A stretch of DNA of 34,437 nt from Bradyrhizobium genomosp. I (2014). GTDB taxonomy: Bacteria > Pseudomonadota > Alphaproteobacteria > Rhizobiales > Xanthobacteraceae. Below the pieces are notes generated by a model. That model worked only from the letters and a program-made list of their open reading frames with translations, was not told where the DNA came from and did no database searches. The position numbers and the translations under genes were made by a program. This document shows, piece after piece, positions 8,530 to 16,975 of this stretch. The stretch spans positions 1 to 34,437 of the forward strand of contig NZ_AJQE01000214.1 in NCBI RefSeq assembly GCF_000261685.1. Reading direction: 5' to 3'. Position 1 is the stretch's first letter. Every line of letters begins with the position of its first letter.

Positions 8530-8850
8530 TTACTGGCCGAACAGCCCCGGCGGCAGGCCGAGCCCGCCGGTGAGCGATTGCATCTTGTCCTGCACCGCCG
8601 TTTCCGCCTTGCGGCGGGCATCGGCGAGCGCGGTAACGAGCAGGTCTTCCAGCACCTCGCGCTCCTCCGGCTTCATCAGCGAGGGATCGATCTTGATGCC
8701 CTTGACGTCCATCTTGGCGGTCATGCGCACGGCGACGAGACCACCGCCGGAGATGCCTTCAACCTCCACATTGGCGAGTTGCTCCTGCATCTCCTGCATC
8801 TTGGATTGCAGTTGCGCCGCCTGCTTCATCATGCCGAGAAAATCAGCCAT
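8530..8850 (-). CDS. ybaB: YbaB/EbfC family nucleoid-associated protein
   Basis: A 106-residue member of the YbaB/EbfC DNA-binding family. The N-terminus [20 protein letters not shown] is the usual amphipathic helix, followed by [17 protein letters not shown] and a C-terminal helix pair ending in [12 protein letters not shown]. The proteins form dimers that bind DNA with little or modest specificity. It lies between dnaX (26 bases away) and recR (one base away) on the same strand, its standard neighbourhood, so the three genes are almost certainly one operon. Confidence 0.95.
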   Translation of the reverse strand: MADFLGMMKQAAQLQSKMQEMQEQLANVEVEGISGGGLVAVRMTAKMDVKGIKIDPSLMKPEEREVLEDLLVTALADARRKAETAVQDKMQSLTGGLGLPPGLFGQ

Positions 8851-8876
8851 CGGTGCCTGTCCTTGGAAAGAATGGC

Positions 8877-10706
8877 TCAGAGATCGTCGCCGTCGGAACC
8901 GTCGGGCGGATCGTCACTGCCATAGTCCGCGTTAATATTGGATTCCGGCGCCTCGGGGGCAAGCCTGCGGACCTCGACGACCTTCGCACCGGGGAAGCGC
9001 GACAGCACCTCCTGCACGCGCGGGTCGGCTTCGGCGGTACGCGCATGCTCCTGCTTGGCGGCCTGGTTCACCGAGCGCAGCGTCGGCTGGCCCTGCTCGT
9101 TGGAGACGATCACGGTCCAGCGCCGGCCGGTCCACAGCTCGAATTTCTTCGCAAGCTCCGAGATCATGGTCTTGGAGGCGTTGGGCTCGAGCGCGACCTC
9201 GAGCCGGCCCTCCTCGAAACGAACGAGGCGCATGTCGCCTTCGAGCGCACCCTTGGTCATGAGGTCGCGCTTCTGCCCGGCGAGCGCGACGAGCTGGGTG
9301 AAGCTGGTGATGCGCAGCTGCGGCGCCGCGCCTTGCGGATCCGGCGCGGGCGCCGCCATCTGCGGACGGGCAGCGCCGCCGAACGCAGTCGGCGACGATG
9401 TCGGCATACGAACGGGTGCGGCTGAAGCAACCGGCGCCGCCGAGGCCATCGGTGCGGCCGGCGCGCCGCTCCGCGCCGCACTGCTGCCGCTCACGACCGG
9501 CGAGGCGCCGCCGTTCTGCTCCAGCATCCTGATGGCTTCATCCGGCGTCGGCAGGTCGGCGACATAGGCAATGCGCACCAGCACCATCTCGGCCGCCGCC
9601 GCGGGGCGCGTCGCGGCCTGCACCTCGGTAATGCCCTTGAGCAGCATCTGCCACATCCGCGACAGCACGCGCATGGAAATCCTGGACGCGAAGTCCCGCG
9701 CACGAACCCGCTCGGTCTCGCCATAGGCGACATTGTCGGCGGTCGCCGGCACGACCTTCACACGGGTGACGAAATTGACGAACTCGGCGAGGTCGGAGAG
9801 CACGACGATCGGGTCCGCGCCGACGTCGTACTGGTCGCGAAACTCCTTGAAGGCGGCCGCGATGTCGCCGCGCGCCAGCGAATCGAAGAGATCGATGACG
9901 CGGGTGCGGTCGGCGAGCCCCAGCATCTGCCTGACCGCATCGGCCTTCACCTGGCCTGCCGCATGCGCGATCGCCTGGTCGAGCAGCGACAGCGAATCGC
10001 GCACCGAGCCTTCGGCGGCGCGCGCGATGATGCCGAGCGCCTCGGGCTCGATCTCGACGCTTTCCTTCGCCGCGATATTGGCGAGGTGCTTCATCAGCAC
10101 GTCGGCCTCGACCCGGCGCAGGTCGAAGCGCTGGCAGCGCGACAGCACCGTGACCGGAACCTTGCGAATCTCGGTCGTCGCGAACACGAACTTGGCGTGC
10201 TCCGGCGGCTCCTCCAGCGTCTTCAGGAAGGCGTTGAAGGCTGCCGTCGACAGCATGTGGACTTCGTCGATGATGTAGACCTTGTAGCGGGCGCTGGCGG
10301 GGGCATAGCGCACGCTGTCATTGATCTGGCGGACGTCGTCGACGCCGGTGTGCGAGGCGGCGTCCATCTCCAGCACGTCCATGTGCCGGCTTTCCATGAT
10401 CGCCTGGCAGTGCACGCCGAGGGTCGGCATGTGGATGGTCGGGCCCTTTACCGAAGCATCAGGCATCTCGTAGTTGAGCGCGCGGGCGAGGATGCGCGCG
10501 GTGGTGGTCTTGCCGACGCCGCGGACGCCGGTGAGGATCCAGGCCTGCGGAATGCGCCCGGTCTCGAACGCATTGGAGACGGTGCGGACCACGGCCTCCT
10601 GGCCGATCAGGTCGTCAAAAGAGGAAGGGCGGTATTTACGCGCCAGCACCCGGTAAGGCGTGTTGCCGGCGCTGTCGGGATTGGGAGGGGCGCCAGCGTC
10701 GGTCAT
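8877..10706 (-). CDS. dnaX: DNA polymerase III subunit gamma/tau
   Basis: A 609-residue AAA+ clamp-loader subunit of the replicative polymerase. The Walker A motif is in GVRGVGKTTTAR at about 60-71, followed by EMDAASHTGVDDVRQI, the Walker B YIIDEVHMLS at 144-153 and the arginine-finger region SRCQRFDLRR. An Ala/Pro-rich linker with near repeats (APMASAAPVASAAPV) separates it from the C-terminal tau-like region. I start at the ATG ending at 10706, since the upstream 23 codons look unlike the family. The zinc module between Walker A and the EMDAAS motif is degraded: where CxxxxxxxxCxxCxxC is usual, only Cys100 remains (LGVHCQAI). The SRP RNA gene lies just upstream on the same strand. Confidence 0.95.
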   Translation of the reverse strand: MTDAGAPPNPDSAGNTPYRVLARKYRPSSFDDLIGQEAVVRTVSNAFETGRIPQAWILTGVRGVGKTTTARILARALNYEMPDASVKGPTIHMPTLGVHCQAIMESRHMDVLEMDAASHTGVDDVRQINDSVRYAPASARYKVYIIDEVHMLSTAAFNAFLKTLEEPPEHAKFVFATTEIRKVPVTVLSRCQRFDLRRVEADVLMKHLANIAAKESVEIEPEALGIIARAAEGSVRDSLSLLDQAIAHAAGQVKADAVRQMLGLADRTRVIDLFDSLARGDIAAAFKEFRDQYDVGADPIVVLSDLAEFVNFVTRVKVVPATADNVAYGETERVRARDFASRISMRVLSRMWQMLLKGITEVQAATRPAAAAEMVLVRIAYVADLPTPDEAIRMLEQNGGASPVVSGSSAARSGAPAAPMASAAPVASAAPVRMPTSSPTAFGGAARPQMAAPAPDPQGAAPQLRITSFTQLVALAGQKRDLMTKGALEGDMRLVRFEEGRLEVALEPNASKTMISELAKKFELWTGRRWTVIVSNEQGQPTLRSVNQAAKQEHARTAEADPRVQEVLSRFPGAKVVEVRRLAPEAPESNINADYGSDDPPDGSDGDDL

Positions 10707-10797
10707 CGGTCGATCCGCAATGAAATGTCTCGTGGCCGGCTTTTGCGGAAAGGAGCGCGCTGGCGGGACGACCACCGGCGCAATTCGCTCGGAAAAA

Positions 10798-10903
10798 CAG
10801 GTAGGAGACTGACGAGCGACCCGATCCGGACCTCGTTAGGGCTGCTTCCTTCCGGACCTGACCCGGTTGGCGAGTGGCTCGTCCACCGCCAATCTCCCGG
10901 TCC
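10798..10903 (-). ncRNA. ffs: bacterial small signal recognition particle RNA (4.5S-type)
   Basis: On the minus strand the universally conserved apical core reads GGTCAGGTCCGGAAGGAAGC, containing the asymmetric internal loop bound by Ffh. The flanks pair as an extended hairpin: GGAGATT near 10893 with AGTCTCC near 10805, and GACGAGC with GCTCGTC further in. A run of five U residues (10793-10797) follows the 3' end and probably serves as the terminator. Exact ends are estimated from the pairing. The RNA with Ffh targets membrane and secreted proteins to the translocon. Its location next to dnaX is common in alphaproteobacteria. Confidence 0.92.
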
Positions 10904-11128
10904 CTATTTGGGGCTAAAAGGGCCGGAAAGCAAGCGGGGTATATGGCTGTTCCCACGGCCGTTGCGTCCGCTCAGGCCCGAACCGCTCCGTTTCGCGTCC
11001 CAGAACCCGTTTCCAATCGACAGAAGCGCATGGCCTGCCCAACCCGGCGCATACGGACCACGGCGCATACGGATGTTGTCTGGGGGCGTGGTCTCTGCGA
11101 CGGTAAGAATCAATCCAGAGAAGTCTTC

Positions 11129-11548
11129 ATGCCCGAACCCGCCTGGTCGCTGCACTCCCGCCTGAAAGAGGACACCATCGACATCGGCGATTTGCCGCTG
11201 TCGAAGGTGCTGGTCATCAAGGACGCGCATTATCCCTGGCTGCTGCTGGTGCCGCGGCGCCCCGATGCGGTCGAGATCATCGACCTGGACGAGGTGCAGC
11301 AGGCGCAGCTGATGACGGAGATCTCCCGCGTCTCGCGCGCGCTGAAGGAGATCACCAGATGCGACAAGCTCAACATCGCCGCGCTCGGCAACCTCGTGCC
11401 GCAGCTTCACGTCCACATCATCGCCCGCCGCACCGGTGACGCAGCCTGGCCACGGCCGGTCTGGGGCGTGATGCCGCCATTGGCGCACGATGCCACTGAG
11501 GTGCAGAATTTCATCAGCGCGCTCCGCCGCAAGATCTGGTTGGGTTGA
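11129..11548 (+). CDS. HIT-domain nucleotide hydrolase/transferase family protein
   Basis: A 139-residue HIT-family protein. The HIT motif is QLHVHIIAR near residue 93: the first His is replaced by Gln, but the middle His, which is the nucleophile in the family, and the third are kept. LLLVPRRPD and LGNLVPQLHVH fit the Ap4A-hydrolase-like branch. The substrate cannot be fixed from sequence. The frame is open for 85 codons upstream into the SRP RNA region, which does not look like protein, so I use ATG 11129. nudC, another nucleotide pyrophosphatase, begins 11 bases after the stop, so the two are probably co-transcribed. Confidence 0.88.
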   Translation: MPEPAWSLHSRLKEDTIDIGDLPLSKVLVIKDAHYPWLLLVPRRPDAVEIIDLDEVQQAQLMTEISRVSRALKEITRCDKLNIAALGNLVPQLHVHIIARRTGDAAWPRPVWGVMPPLAHDATEVQNFISALRRKIWLG

Positions 11549-11559
11549 AAGAACAAGAC

Positions 11560-12504
11560 ATGTCAGCATTCGACGCGTTTCCGCTGGGGCAGCCGGCCTT
11601 CGTCACCAACATCCTCGACCGCGCCGCGCATCTGCGCCGCGACGACGAAAAGCTGTTCGCGCTGGAGCAGAAGCCGTCCTCGCGCGCCTATGTGGTCTAT
11701 CGCGACTCGCTGCTCGTGAAGCGCGAGGGCGAAACGACGCGCGCGCTGCTCTCGATCGACGAGGCACTGAAATGCGGCGCCAATCCGGGCACGATCTTTT
11801 TGGGATTGCGCGACGGGGCCGCCATCTTCGGCATGGGCCTGTCGCAGGCCGCTGCCGAGAAACTGGTCGGCCGCGAGGACTACACCGTGACCGAGCTGCG
11901 TGGCATGGCGATGCAGGGCGCGCTTCCGCCACAGGAGCTGTCGGCAATCGCGATGGCGAAGTCGATGGTGAGCTGGCATCAGCGCCACGGCTATTGCGCC
12001 AATTGTGGCACCCGCAGTGCGATGAAGGAAGGCGGCTGGAAGCGCGACTGCCCTGCCTGCAAGGCCGAGCATTTTCCGCGCACCGATCCGGTCGTGATCA
12101 TGCTGGTGGCCTCCGGCGACAAGTGCCTGCTCGGCCGCCAGAAGCAGTTTCCGCCGGGCATGTATTCGTGCCTCGCCGGCTTCGTCGAGGCGGCCGAGAC
12201 CATCGAGGACGCGGTGCGCCGCGAGATCCTGGAAGAATCCGGCATTCGCTGCACCGACGTGCAGTATTACATGACCCAGCCCTGGCCCTATCCGTCATCG
12301 CTGATGATCGGCTGCAGCGCGCGGGCCGTGAGCGAGGATATCGTCGTCGATCGCATGGAGCTGGAAGACGCGCGCTGGTTCACGCGCGAGGAGGCAGCCC
12401 TGATGCTGACGCGGACGCATCCCGACGGGCTCGCCGGCCCGCATCCGTTTGCGATCGCCCATCATCTGCTCGGCCGCTGGGTGCACGACAAGAGCAGCGC
12501 CTGA
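11560..12504 (+). CDS. nudC: NAD(H) pyrophosphatase (NudC-type Nudix hydrolase)
   Basis: A 314-residue enzyme that cleaves NADH to NMNH and AMP; family members also remove NAD caps from RNA. It contains a four-Cys zinc site, Cys146/Cys149/Cys164/Cys167 (CANCG and CPAC), and a perfect Nudix box at residues 207-229 with the core REILEESGI. The NADH-specific motif TQPWPYPSS follows, a close match to the SQPWPFPxS hallmark. The ATG at 11560 gives the usual N-terminal domain length; the TTG 15 bases upstream overlaps the HIT stop. It follows the HIT gene directly and is followed 13 bases later by the sugar kinase, suggesting a three-gene transcript. Confidence 0.95.
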   Translation: MSAFDAFPLGQPAFVTNILDRAAHLRRDDEKLFALEQKPSSRAYVVYRDSLLVKREGETTRALLSIDEALKCGANPGTIFLGLRDGAAIFGMGLSQAAAEKLVGREDYTVTELRGMAMQGALPPQELSAIAMAKSMVSWHQRHGYCANCGTRSAMKEGGWKRDCPACKAEHFPRTDPVVIMLVASGDKCLLGRQKQFPPGMYSCLAGFVEAAETIEDAVRREILEESGIRCTDVQYYMTQPWPYPSSLMIGCSARAVSEDIVVDRMELEDARWFTREEAALMLTRTHPDGLAGPHPFAIAHHLLGRWVHDKSSA

Positions 12505-12517
12505 GCTGGGGCCGTCG

Positions 12518-13435
12518 ATGGCCGGGATCGCGCCGCGCGTCCTCTGCATCGGCATGCCGGTGCGGGACCTGATCTTTCGTGTCGACGCCGTGCCCGAACG
12601 CGGCAGCAAGGCCAACGCCGGCGATCTCGCCGAGATCTGCGGCGGCAACGCGCTCAATGCGGCGATCGCCATCGCGCGGCTCGGCGGCCGCGTCGCCTTC
12701 ACGGGGCCGATGGGCGATGCCGGCGAGACGTCGAGCGGCTTCATCCTCGAACGGATGGCGCGGGAGGGCGTCGACATCACGCACGTCGTGCGCATGCCTG
12801 ATATGACCACGCCGGTCTCGGCGATCATGATCGAGCCCTCCGGCGAACGGACACTCATCATCTATCGCGATCCCGGCCTGTGGCGCGTGAAGCTGCCCGA
12901 CGCCGACGCATTGCTCGTCGATTGCCGGGCGGTCCTCGTCGAAAGCCGCTGCGCTGCGTTCGCGCGCTCCCTCTGCGCCGAGGCGCGGCAGCGCGGCATT
13001 CCCGTCGTCGTCGGCGTCGACCGGATGATGGCGTTGCAGGATGGCCTGCTCACGACGGCCTCGCATCTGCTGTTCGCCAGTGCGCAGCTGCAGGAGACGG
13101 CCGGCGTCGACGGCGACGGCGAGGCACTGAAGCTTCTGGCCGGGCTGACGCCGGCCTTCATCGCGGCCACAGACGGCCCGCATGGCACGGTCTGGCTGAA
13201 CGAAAAGAATCAGCTGGAGGAGACACCGGCCTTCCCGGTCCAGGCGGTCGATACGCTCGGCGCCGGCGACGTCTTCCATGGTGCGTTCACGCTCCGACTC
13301 GCCGAGGGCGAGGGGGTACGGGAGGCGCTGCGATTCGCCGCGGCCGCCGCAGCGCTGAAATGCACCCGCCATGGCGGCGGCCTGGCTGCCCCGCAACGCG
13401 TTGAAGTTGAAGAGCTTTTACGTACCCGGCCCTAG
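12518..13435 (+). CDS. PfkB/ribokinase-family sugar kinase
   Basis: A 305-residue kinase of the PfkB family, which phosphorylates sugars or nucleosides with ATP. The N-terminal part has the substrate-side GNALNAAIAIARLGGRVAF segment, and the C-terminal signature DTLGAGD at 245-251 includes the catalytic base Asp251 and the anion hole. The substrate is not determinable here. I chose ATG 12518, because 23 additional upstream codons overlap nudC. It ends 97 bases before the lrp-like regulator, which is on the same strand, but the AT-rich gap suggests that gene has its own promoter. Confidence 0.88.
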   Translation: MAGIAPRVLCIGMPVRDLIFRVDAVPERGSKANAGDLAEICGGNALNAAIAIARLGGRVAFTGPMGDAGETSSGFILERMAREGVDITHVVRMPDMTTPVSAIMIEPSGERTLIIYRDPGLWRVKLPDADALLVDCRAVLVESRCAAFARSLCAEARQRGIPVVVGVDRMMALQDGLLTTASHLLFASAQLQETAGVDGDGEALKLLAGLTPAFIAATDGPHGTVWLNEKNQLEETPAFPVQAVDTLGAGDVFHGAFTLRLAEGEGVREALRFAAAAAALKCTRHGGGLAAPQRVEVEELLRTRP

Positions 13436-13532
13436 TGCGGCTACACTGCTGCGCGAACAATATAGGCTTGTCGTGGAAGGATATTCTATATATCAGGGAA
13501 ACCGGCCACATAAATGAAACAAAGTTCTTCAA

Positions 13533-14042
13533 ATGACTGATTCCACCGTCCAGGTTCCCGAGACCAGCCGCCGCCTCGATGCCATCGACCGCAAGATCCT
13601 GATGGTCCTCCAGGAGGATGCTTCCCTTTCCGTCGCCGAGATCGGCGACCGTGTCGGCCTGTCCTCGACCCCCTGCTGGAAGCGCATCCAGCGCCTGGAG
13701 GCCGACGGCGTGATCACCAAGCGCGTGGCCCTCGTCGACCAGAACAAGATCGGGCTCGGCATCTCCGTGTTCGTGTCGGTGGAGAGCGCCGATCATTCCG
13801 ACGCCTGGCTGAAGCGGTTCGCCGACGCCGTCAGCGCCATGCCGGAGGTGATGGAGTTCTATCGCATGGCCGGCGACGTCGACTACATGCTGCGCGTTGT
13901 GGTCGCGGACATGCAGAGCTATGACGTGTTCTACAAGAAGCTGATCAGCGCCGTGCCGCTGAAGAACGTCACCTCGCGCTTCGCGATGGAGAAGATCAAG
14001 TCGGTCACCGCGCTGCCGATTCCGGCGGTGGTGGCGGCCTGA
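13533..14042 (+). CDS. Lrp/AsnC family transcriptional regulator
   Basis: 169 residues in two domains. An N-terminal winged helix-turn-helix (LDAIDRKILMVLQEDASLSV, then GDRVGLSSTPCWKRIQRLE) spans about 15-65 and is typical of Lrp/AsnC. A C-terminal RAM/AsnC ligand-binding domain (about 75-160) contains FYRMAGDVDYMLRVVV. The proteins assemble as octamers and respond to amino acids. The 97-base gap upstream contains the AT-rich GGATATTCTATATATC near 13482, a possible autoregulatory or promoter site. There is no adjacent transporter or amino-acid enzyme to name its regulon; LysE at 29648 is too far away to count. Confidence 0.92.
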   Translation: MTDSTVQVPETSRRLDAIDRKILMVLQEDASLSVAEIGDRVGLSSTPCWKRIQRLEADGVITKRVALVDQNKIGLGISVFVSVESADHSDAWLKRFADAVSAMPEVMEFYRMAGDVDYMLRVVVADMQSYDVFYKKLISAVPLKNVTSRFAMEKIKSVTALPIPAVVAA

Positions 14043-14054
14043 CGCCGATTCTCA

Positions 14055-14106
14055 TTTTGACGCGTTTTCTTCACGCGAACCGGTATCCACTTCGCTCGAA
14101 AACGCT
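14055..14106. repeat. small palindromic element between convergent genes
   Basis: GCGTTTTC at 14062-14069 and GAAAACGC at 14098-14105 form a perfect 8-bp inverted pair around a 28-base centre. The surrounding text (ACGCGAACCGGTATCCACTT) is of a kind I associate with dispersed short repeats in Bradyrhizobium and Rhodopseudomonas. It fills nearly all the space between the Lrp-type gene and the kinase gene, so it could terminate transcription from both sides. Confidence 0.55.
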
Positions 14107-15456
14107 TCACGCCGGCTGAAACACCGGCAGGGTGACGCTGACGCGCGTGCCTCCGCCCGGGGCCGCGCCGATCGCGATCGTCCCGCCATGGGCTTCGACC
14201 AGGCTGCGAACAACGGCGAGACCAAGACCGGCGCCGCCGGTCGCGCGATTGCGCGACTTCTCCAGCCGGTGGAACGGCTCCAGCACGGTCTGACGCTGAT
14301 CGGCGGGAATCCCGGGCCCCTCGTCGCCGATCGACACGACGACCGCACCGTCCTTCAGGATCGTGCGCACATGCGCGGCACGGCCATAGGCGAGCGCGTT
14401 GTCGATGATGTTGGCGAAGACCCGTCGCAGGGCGAGCCGGTCGCCGAGGACGACGACGTTGCGCGCACGTTCGTCCGCGACCAGATCGACCGCTGCGCCC
14501 TGAACGTGCCGGTCGTGCACCTCGACGGCAACCAGCGCGGCGAGCTCGACCATCTCCTGTGACAGTCCGCCGGCACCCGCCCGCGTTGACAGCAGCGCGT
14601 CATCGAGCAGCCGGATCATGTCGTCGATATCGGCTACCGCCCGCTGCCGCTCGACATCGTCGGGAATGTGCTCGACGCGCAGCCGCAGCCGTGTCGCAAA
14701 AGTCCTGACGTCATGGGCGATGCCGCCAACCAGCGTCATGCGCGCACGCAGCATCTCGGCAAGCCGCCGCTGCAAGCGGTTGAACGCGGCTATGACGGCG
14801 CGGATCTCCGGCGCGCTGCGTCGCGCATCCGGCAGCGGCGGCGGATCGGCCGACAGATCGACGCGATCGACGGCGGCGGCGAGCTGCGCCAGTGGCCGCG
14901 TCTCGCGCTGCATGACCAGCAGCGCAAGTAGCGCCACGATCGAGCCGAACAGGCCCGCACCGAAGCCGACGGGCAGGCCGAACGGGGTCACCGGCAGCCG
15001 GGTATAGGCGTCGATGACCAGCAGATCGCCGCTGCGCAGGCCAATGCGGAATTCGATCGCATTGGCCATCAGCCGCGCGAGGCGGGGAAACAATCGACCG
15101 GCGCGACGGTTCGGCGGCGACACGATCTCGACCGGGCGGCCCCCGAGGCCGGCCGCATAGGTCTCGCGCAATTGTCGCTGCTGCTCCGGCGTCTCGCCGT
15201 TGACCGGTGCGCCCGACGGCACGATTCGCGCAACGAATTGGGGCGACGACACCGCGTCGAGGACGGCCTGCCGCGCGTCGCCGGCCGTGCGCTCAAGCAG
15301 CGTCGCAAGCGCATCGAGGCGCGCGGGCGATGGCCGCGTGAGCTCGTTCTCGTGCACCGTGGTCCGGTAGAAGATCGCCAGGACGACGGTGACGACCACC
15401 GTGAAGCCAACCAGTCCGATCAGCGCCAGCCGGGCGGCAAGCGTCACGCGCAGCAT
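14107..15456 (-). CDS. sensor histidine kinase (EnvZ-like layout)
   Basis: A 449-residue membrane kinase. TM1 is at about 7-29 and TM2 at 159-181, enclosing a periplasmic sensing domain of about 128 residues. A HAMP linker (182-235) is followed by the H-box with GGIAHDVRT and phosphoacceptor His248. The N-box is NIIDNALAYG, the G1 box DEGPGIP, the F box LEPFHRLE and the G2 box GGAGLGLAVV. In the H-box the residue after HDVRT is Phe, where most EnvZ-type kinases have Pro. The ATG shares its A with the TGA of the response regulator, so translation is coupled. The frame remains open far upstream, antisense to nothing but the regulator, so the longer form is rejected. Confidence 0.94.
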   Translation of the reverse strand: MLRVTLAARLALIGLVGFTVVVTVVLAIFYRTTVHENELTRPSPARLDALATLLERTAGDARQAVLDAVSSPQFVARIVPSGAPVNGETPEQQRQLRETYAAGLGGRPVEIVSPPNRRAGRLFPRLARLMANAIEFRIGLRSGDLLVIDAYTRLPVTPFGLPVGFGAGLFGSIVALLALLVMQRETRPLAQLAAAVDRVDLSADPPPLPDARRSAPEIRAVIAAFNRLQRRLAEMLRARMTLVGGIAHDVRTFATRLRLRVEHIPDDVERQRAVADIDDMIRLLDDALLSTRAGAGGLSQEMVELAALVAVEVHDRHVQGAAVDLVADERARNVVVLGDRLALRRVFANIIDNALAYGRAAHVRTILKDGAVVVSIGDEGPGIPADQRQTVLEPFHRLEKSRNRATGGAGLGLAVVRSLVEAHGGTIAIGAAPGGGTRVSVTLPVFQPA

Positions 15457-16187
15457 CAGGACACCTGCTTGACGGTCGCGGTGAACAGATAGCCGCCGTT
15501 GCGCACCGTCGTGATCAGGTTGGAGCCGGGACTTGCACCGTCGAGCTTGCGGCGCAGCCGCGAAATCAGCATGTCCACGGTGCGGTCGAACGGCTCCGCC
15601 GAACGACCACGCGTCCAGTCGAGGATTTGGTCGCGCGTCAGCACCCGGCGCGGGCGCTGCACGAAGCAGCCGAGCAGATCGAACTCGGCGCTGGTCAATT
15701 GCAGCACCGGCGTGTCGGCCTCGACCGTCTCGACACTGCGGGCATCGAGATCGATTACGAAGCGGTCGAAGGCAAAACGCCGGACCAGCGGCTTTGCCGG
15801 AGCCCCGTTGGCGCGGCGCAGGATGGCGCGAACGCGCGCCAGCAGCTCGCGCGGCCCGAACGGCTTGGTGAGATAGTCGTCCGCACCCATCTCGAGACCG
15901 ACCACGCGATCGATCTCGTCGCTCTTGGCGGTGAGCATCAGGATCGGGAGGGAGTCGTCGGCGCGCAAGCGACGGCAGATCGAAAGCCCATCCTCGCCCG
16001 GCAGCATCAAGTCGAGGATGACGAGGTCGGGCCGCAGGCGCTGGAGCGTCGAATCCATCGCCTTGCCGTCGGCGACGCAAGCAACCTCGAACCCCTCGCG
16101 CCGCATGAAGTCGGCAACGAGGCGGCTGATCTCGGGATCGTCCTCCACCATGAGGATCGTGGCCGAATGCGCGTTCATCGCCCGCAT
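15456..16187 (-). CDS. OmpR-family response regulator
   Basis: 243 residues: a receiver domain (about 9-122) with acidic pocket residues Glu15/Asp16/Asp17, phosphoacceptor Asp59 in VILDLMLPG and the conserved Lys in LTKPF. A winged-helix output domain with a typical C-terminus (TVDMLISRLRRKLD, then GYLFTA) follows. Two in-frame ATGs, at 16187 and 16178, are equally plausible starts; neither has a strong ribosome site. It is the first gene of the regulator-kinase pair. A TTACAT-N4-TTACAT direct repeat lies 44-60 bases upstream of it, in the region shared with the small secreted-protein gene on the other strand, which fits autoregulation. Confidence 0.94.
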   Translation of the reverse strand: MRAMNAHSATILMVEDDPEISRLVADFMRREGFEVACVADGKAMDSTLQRLRPDLVILDLMLPGEDGLSICRRLRADDSLPILMLTAKSDEIDRVVGLEMGADDYLTKPFGPRELLARVRAILRRANGAPAKPLVRRFAFDRFVIDLDARSVETVEADTPVLQLTSAEFDLLGCFVQRPRRVLTRDQILDWTRGRSAEPFDRTVDMLISRLRRKLDGASPGSNLITTVRNGGYLFTATVKQVS

Positions 16188-16230
16188 TGTGGACGACCGC
16201 GCGTGCCGCGCAAGGGCAGCGGCGCCGTTG

Positions 16231-16246
16231 TTACATAGTGTTACAT
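16231..16246. promoter_or_regulatory. 10-bp-phased direct repeat, candidate response-regulator binding site
   Basis: TTACAT occurs at 16231-16236 and again at 16241-16246, exactly one helical turn apart. OmpR/PhoB-type regulators bind tandem half sites with this spacing. The site lies in the 175-base divergent region between the OmpR-type regulator and the secreted-protein gene at 16363, so it could serve either direction. It could be coincidental. Confidence 0.5.
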
Positions 16247-16362
16247 GGAGCCGACAAGGCCCTAACAATCGTTTCCTCCCGGCAATGCGGCGCAGACGCC
16301 GCGGCTCCAGTCTCCTGCGCACGGCTCCCGCTCACGGCAGCCCCCAGAAGGAGACGACGACC

Positions 16363-16584
16363 ATGACCAAGCTCTTCCTCACCTCCCTCGTCATCAGCAC
16401 CCTGTCGGTCGCAGCGGCGGCCGACGCCAATGCCTGGACGAGGTCGGCGACGGCGACCGGGCCGCGCGGCACCTCCCACGTCACCGCGACGGGAAGCTGC
16501 GCCAACGGCAGCTGCACGCGCAACGTCACCCGCACCGGCCCGGCCGGCAACACCTACACCCGCACCGGCACCATCTCTCGCTGA
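16363..16584 (+). CDS. small secreted Thr/Gly-rich repeat protein
   Basis: 73 residues, start ATG at 16363 with a strong AGAAGGAG ribosome site. Residues 1-24 are a signal peptide ending in DANA. The mature 49 residues hold two copies of a TR(S/N)xTxTGPxG pattern: TRSATATGPRGTSHVTATG at 26-44 and TRNVTRTGPAGNTYTRTG at 52-69. They are joined by SCANGSC, whose two cysteines could pair in the periplasm. I know of no named function for such proteins. It is divergent from the two-component genes and downstream of the phased repeat, so it may be their target. A GCGGCG/CGCCGC hairpin (16287-16302) lies in its 5' leader. Confidence 0.78.
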   Translation: MTKLFLTSLVISTLSVAAAADANAWTRSATATGPRGTSHVTATGSCANGSCTRNVTRTGPAGNTYTRTGTISR

Positions 16585-16657
16585 GCGGGCCGGGCCGTCG
16601 CCGCATTTGCCCCGGGCGGCGGCGGCTCATTGCCCCATAACGGAAAGGACAATTGCC

Positions 16658-16975
16658 GTGCAATCGATTCTCCGCCTCAGTTCGTTCGCGCAAGCCGCAA
16701 CCATCGCCGCCGTTGGCGTTGCGGCTTCGACATCCGCGCTCGCCCAGACTCATACGCAGATCACGTCGCAGATGCGCAGCGAGGCGCAAGCCGTGATGCA
16801 GGCCTGCCGCAGCGACTATGACAGCCTTTGCACCAATGTCAGCCCGGGCGGCGGACGCATACTCGCCTGCCTGCAATCCCATGCCGGCCGGCTCACGCCA
16901 TCCTGCGCGAAGGCGCTGCCGCGCGCCCAGGCACTGCGGGACAGTGCCGCCAGCGCCGGCGTCGCGTCGAAATAG
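16658..16975 (+). CDS. exported cysteine-rich-repeat protein
   Basis: 105 residues starting at GTG 16658, which is preceded by GGAAAGGA. A signal peptide is evident, ending around STSALA (residues 24-29). The mature part is mostly helical with four cysteines in ACRSDYDSLC and ACLQSHAGRLTPSC. This matches the short cysteine-rich repeat found singly in bacterial exported proteins and in tandem in eukaryotic Golgi glycoprotein 1. No biochemical role is established as far as I know. It is 73 bases after the small repeat protein and 9 bases before the desaturase-like gene, which suggests one transcript of exported or membrane products. Confidence 0.8.
   Translation: MQSILRLSSFAQAATIAAVGVAASTSALAQTHTQITSQMRSEAQAVMQACRSDYDSLCTNVSPGGGRILACLQSHAGRLTPSCAKALPRAQALRDSAASAGVASK

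Noticed and set aside
8529..8621. 31-codon longer start for recR
   Set aside because: The extension is the ybaB 3' end in another frame and does not match the RecR family N-terminus.
11045..11073. Two copies of CGGCGCATACGGA, 16 bases apart, upstream of the HIT gene
   Set aside because: Only two short units; no association with a regulator or array could be argued.
10874..11128. 85-codon N-terminal extension of the HIT protein
   Set aside because: It would translate the SRP RNA gene and the following non-coding stretch; the family starts at ATG 11129.
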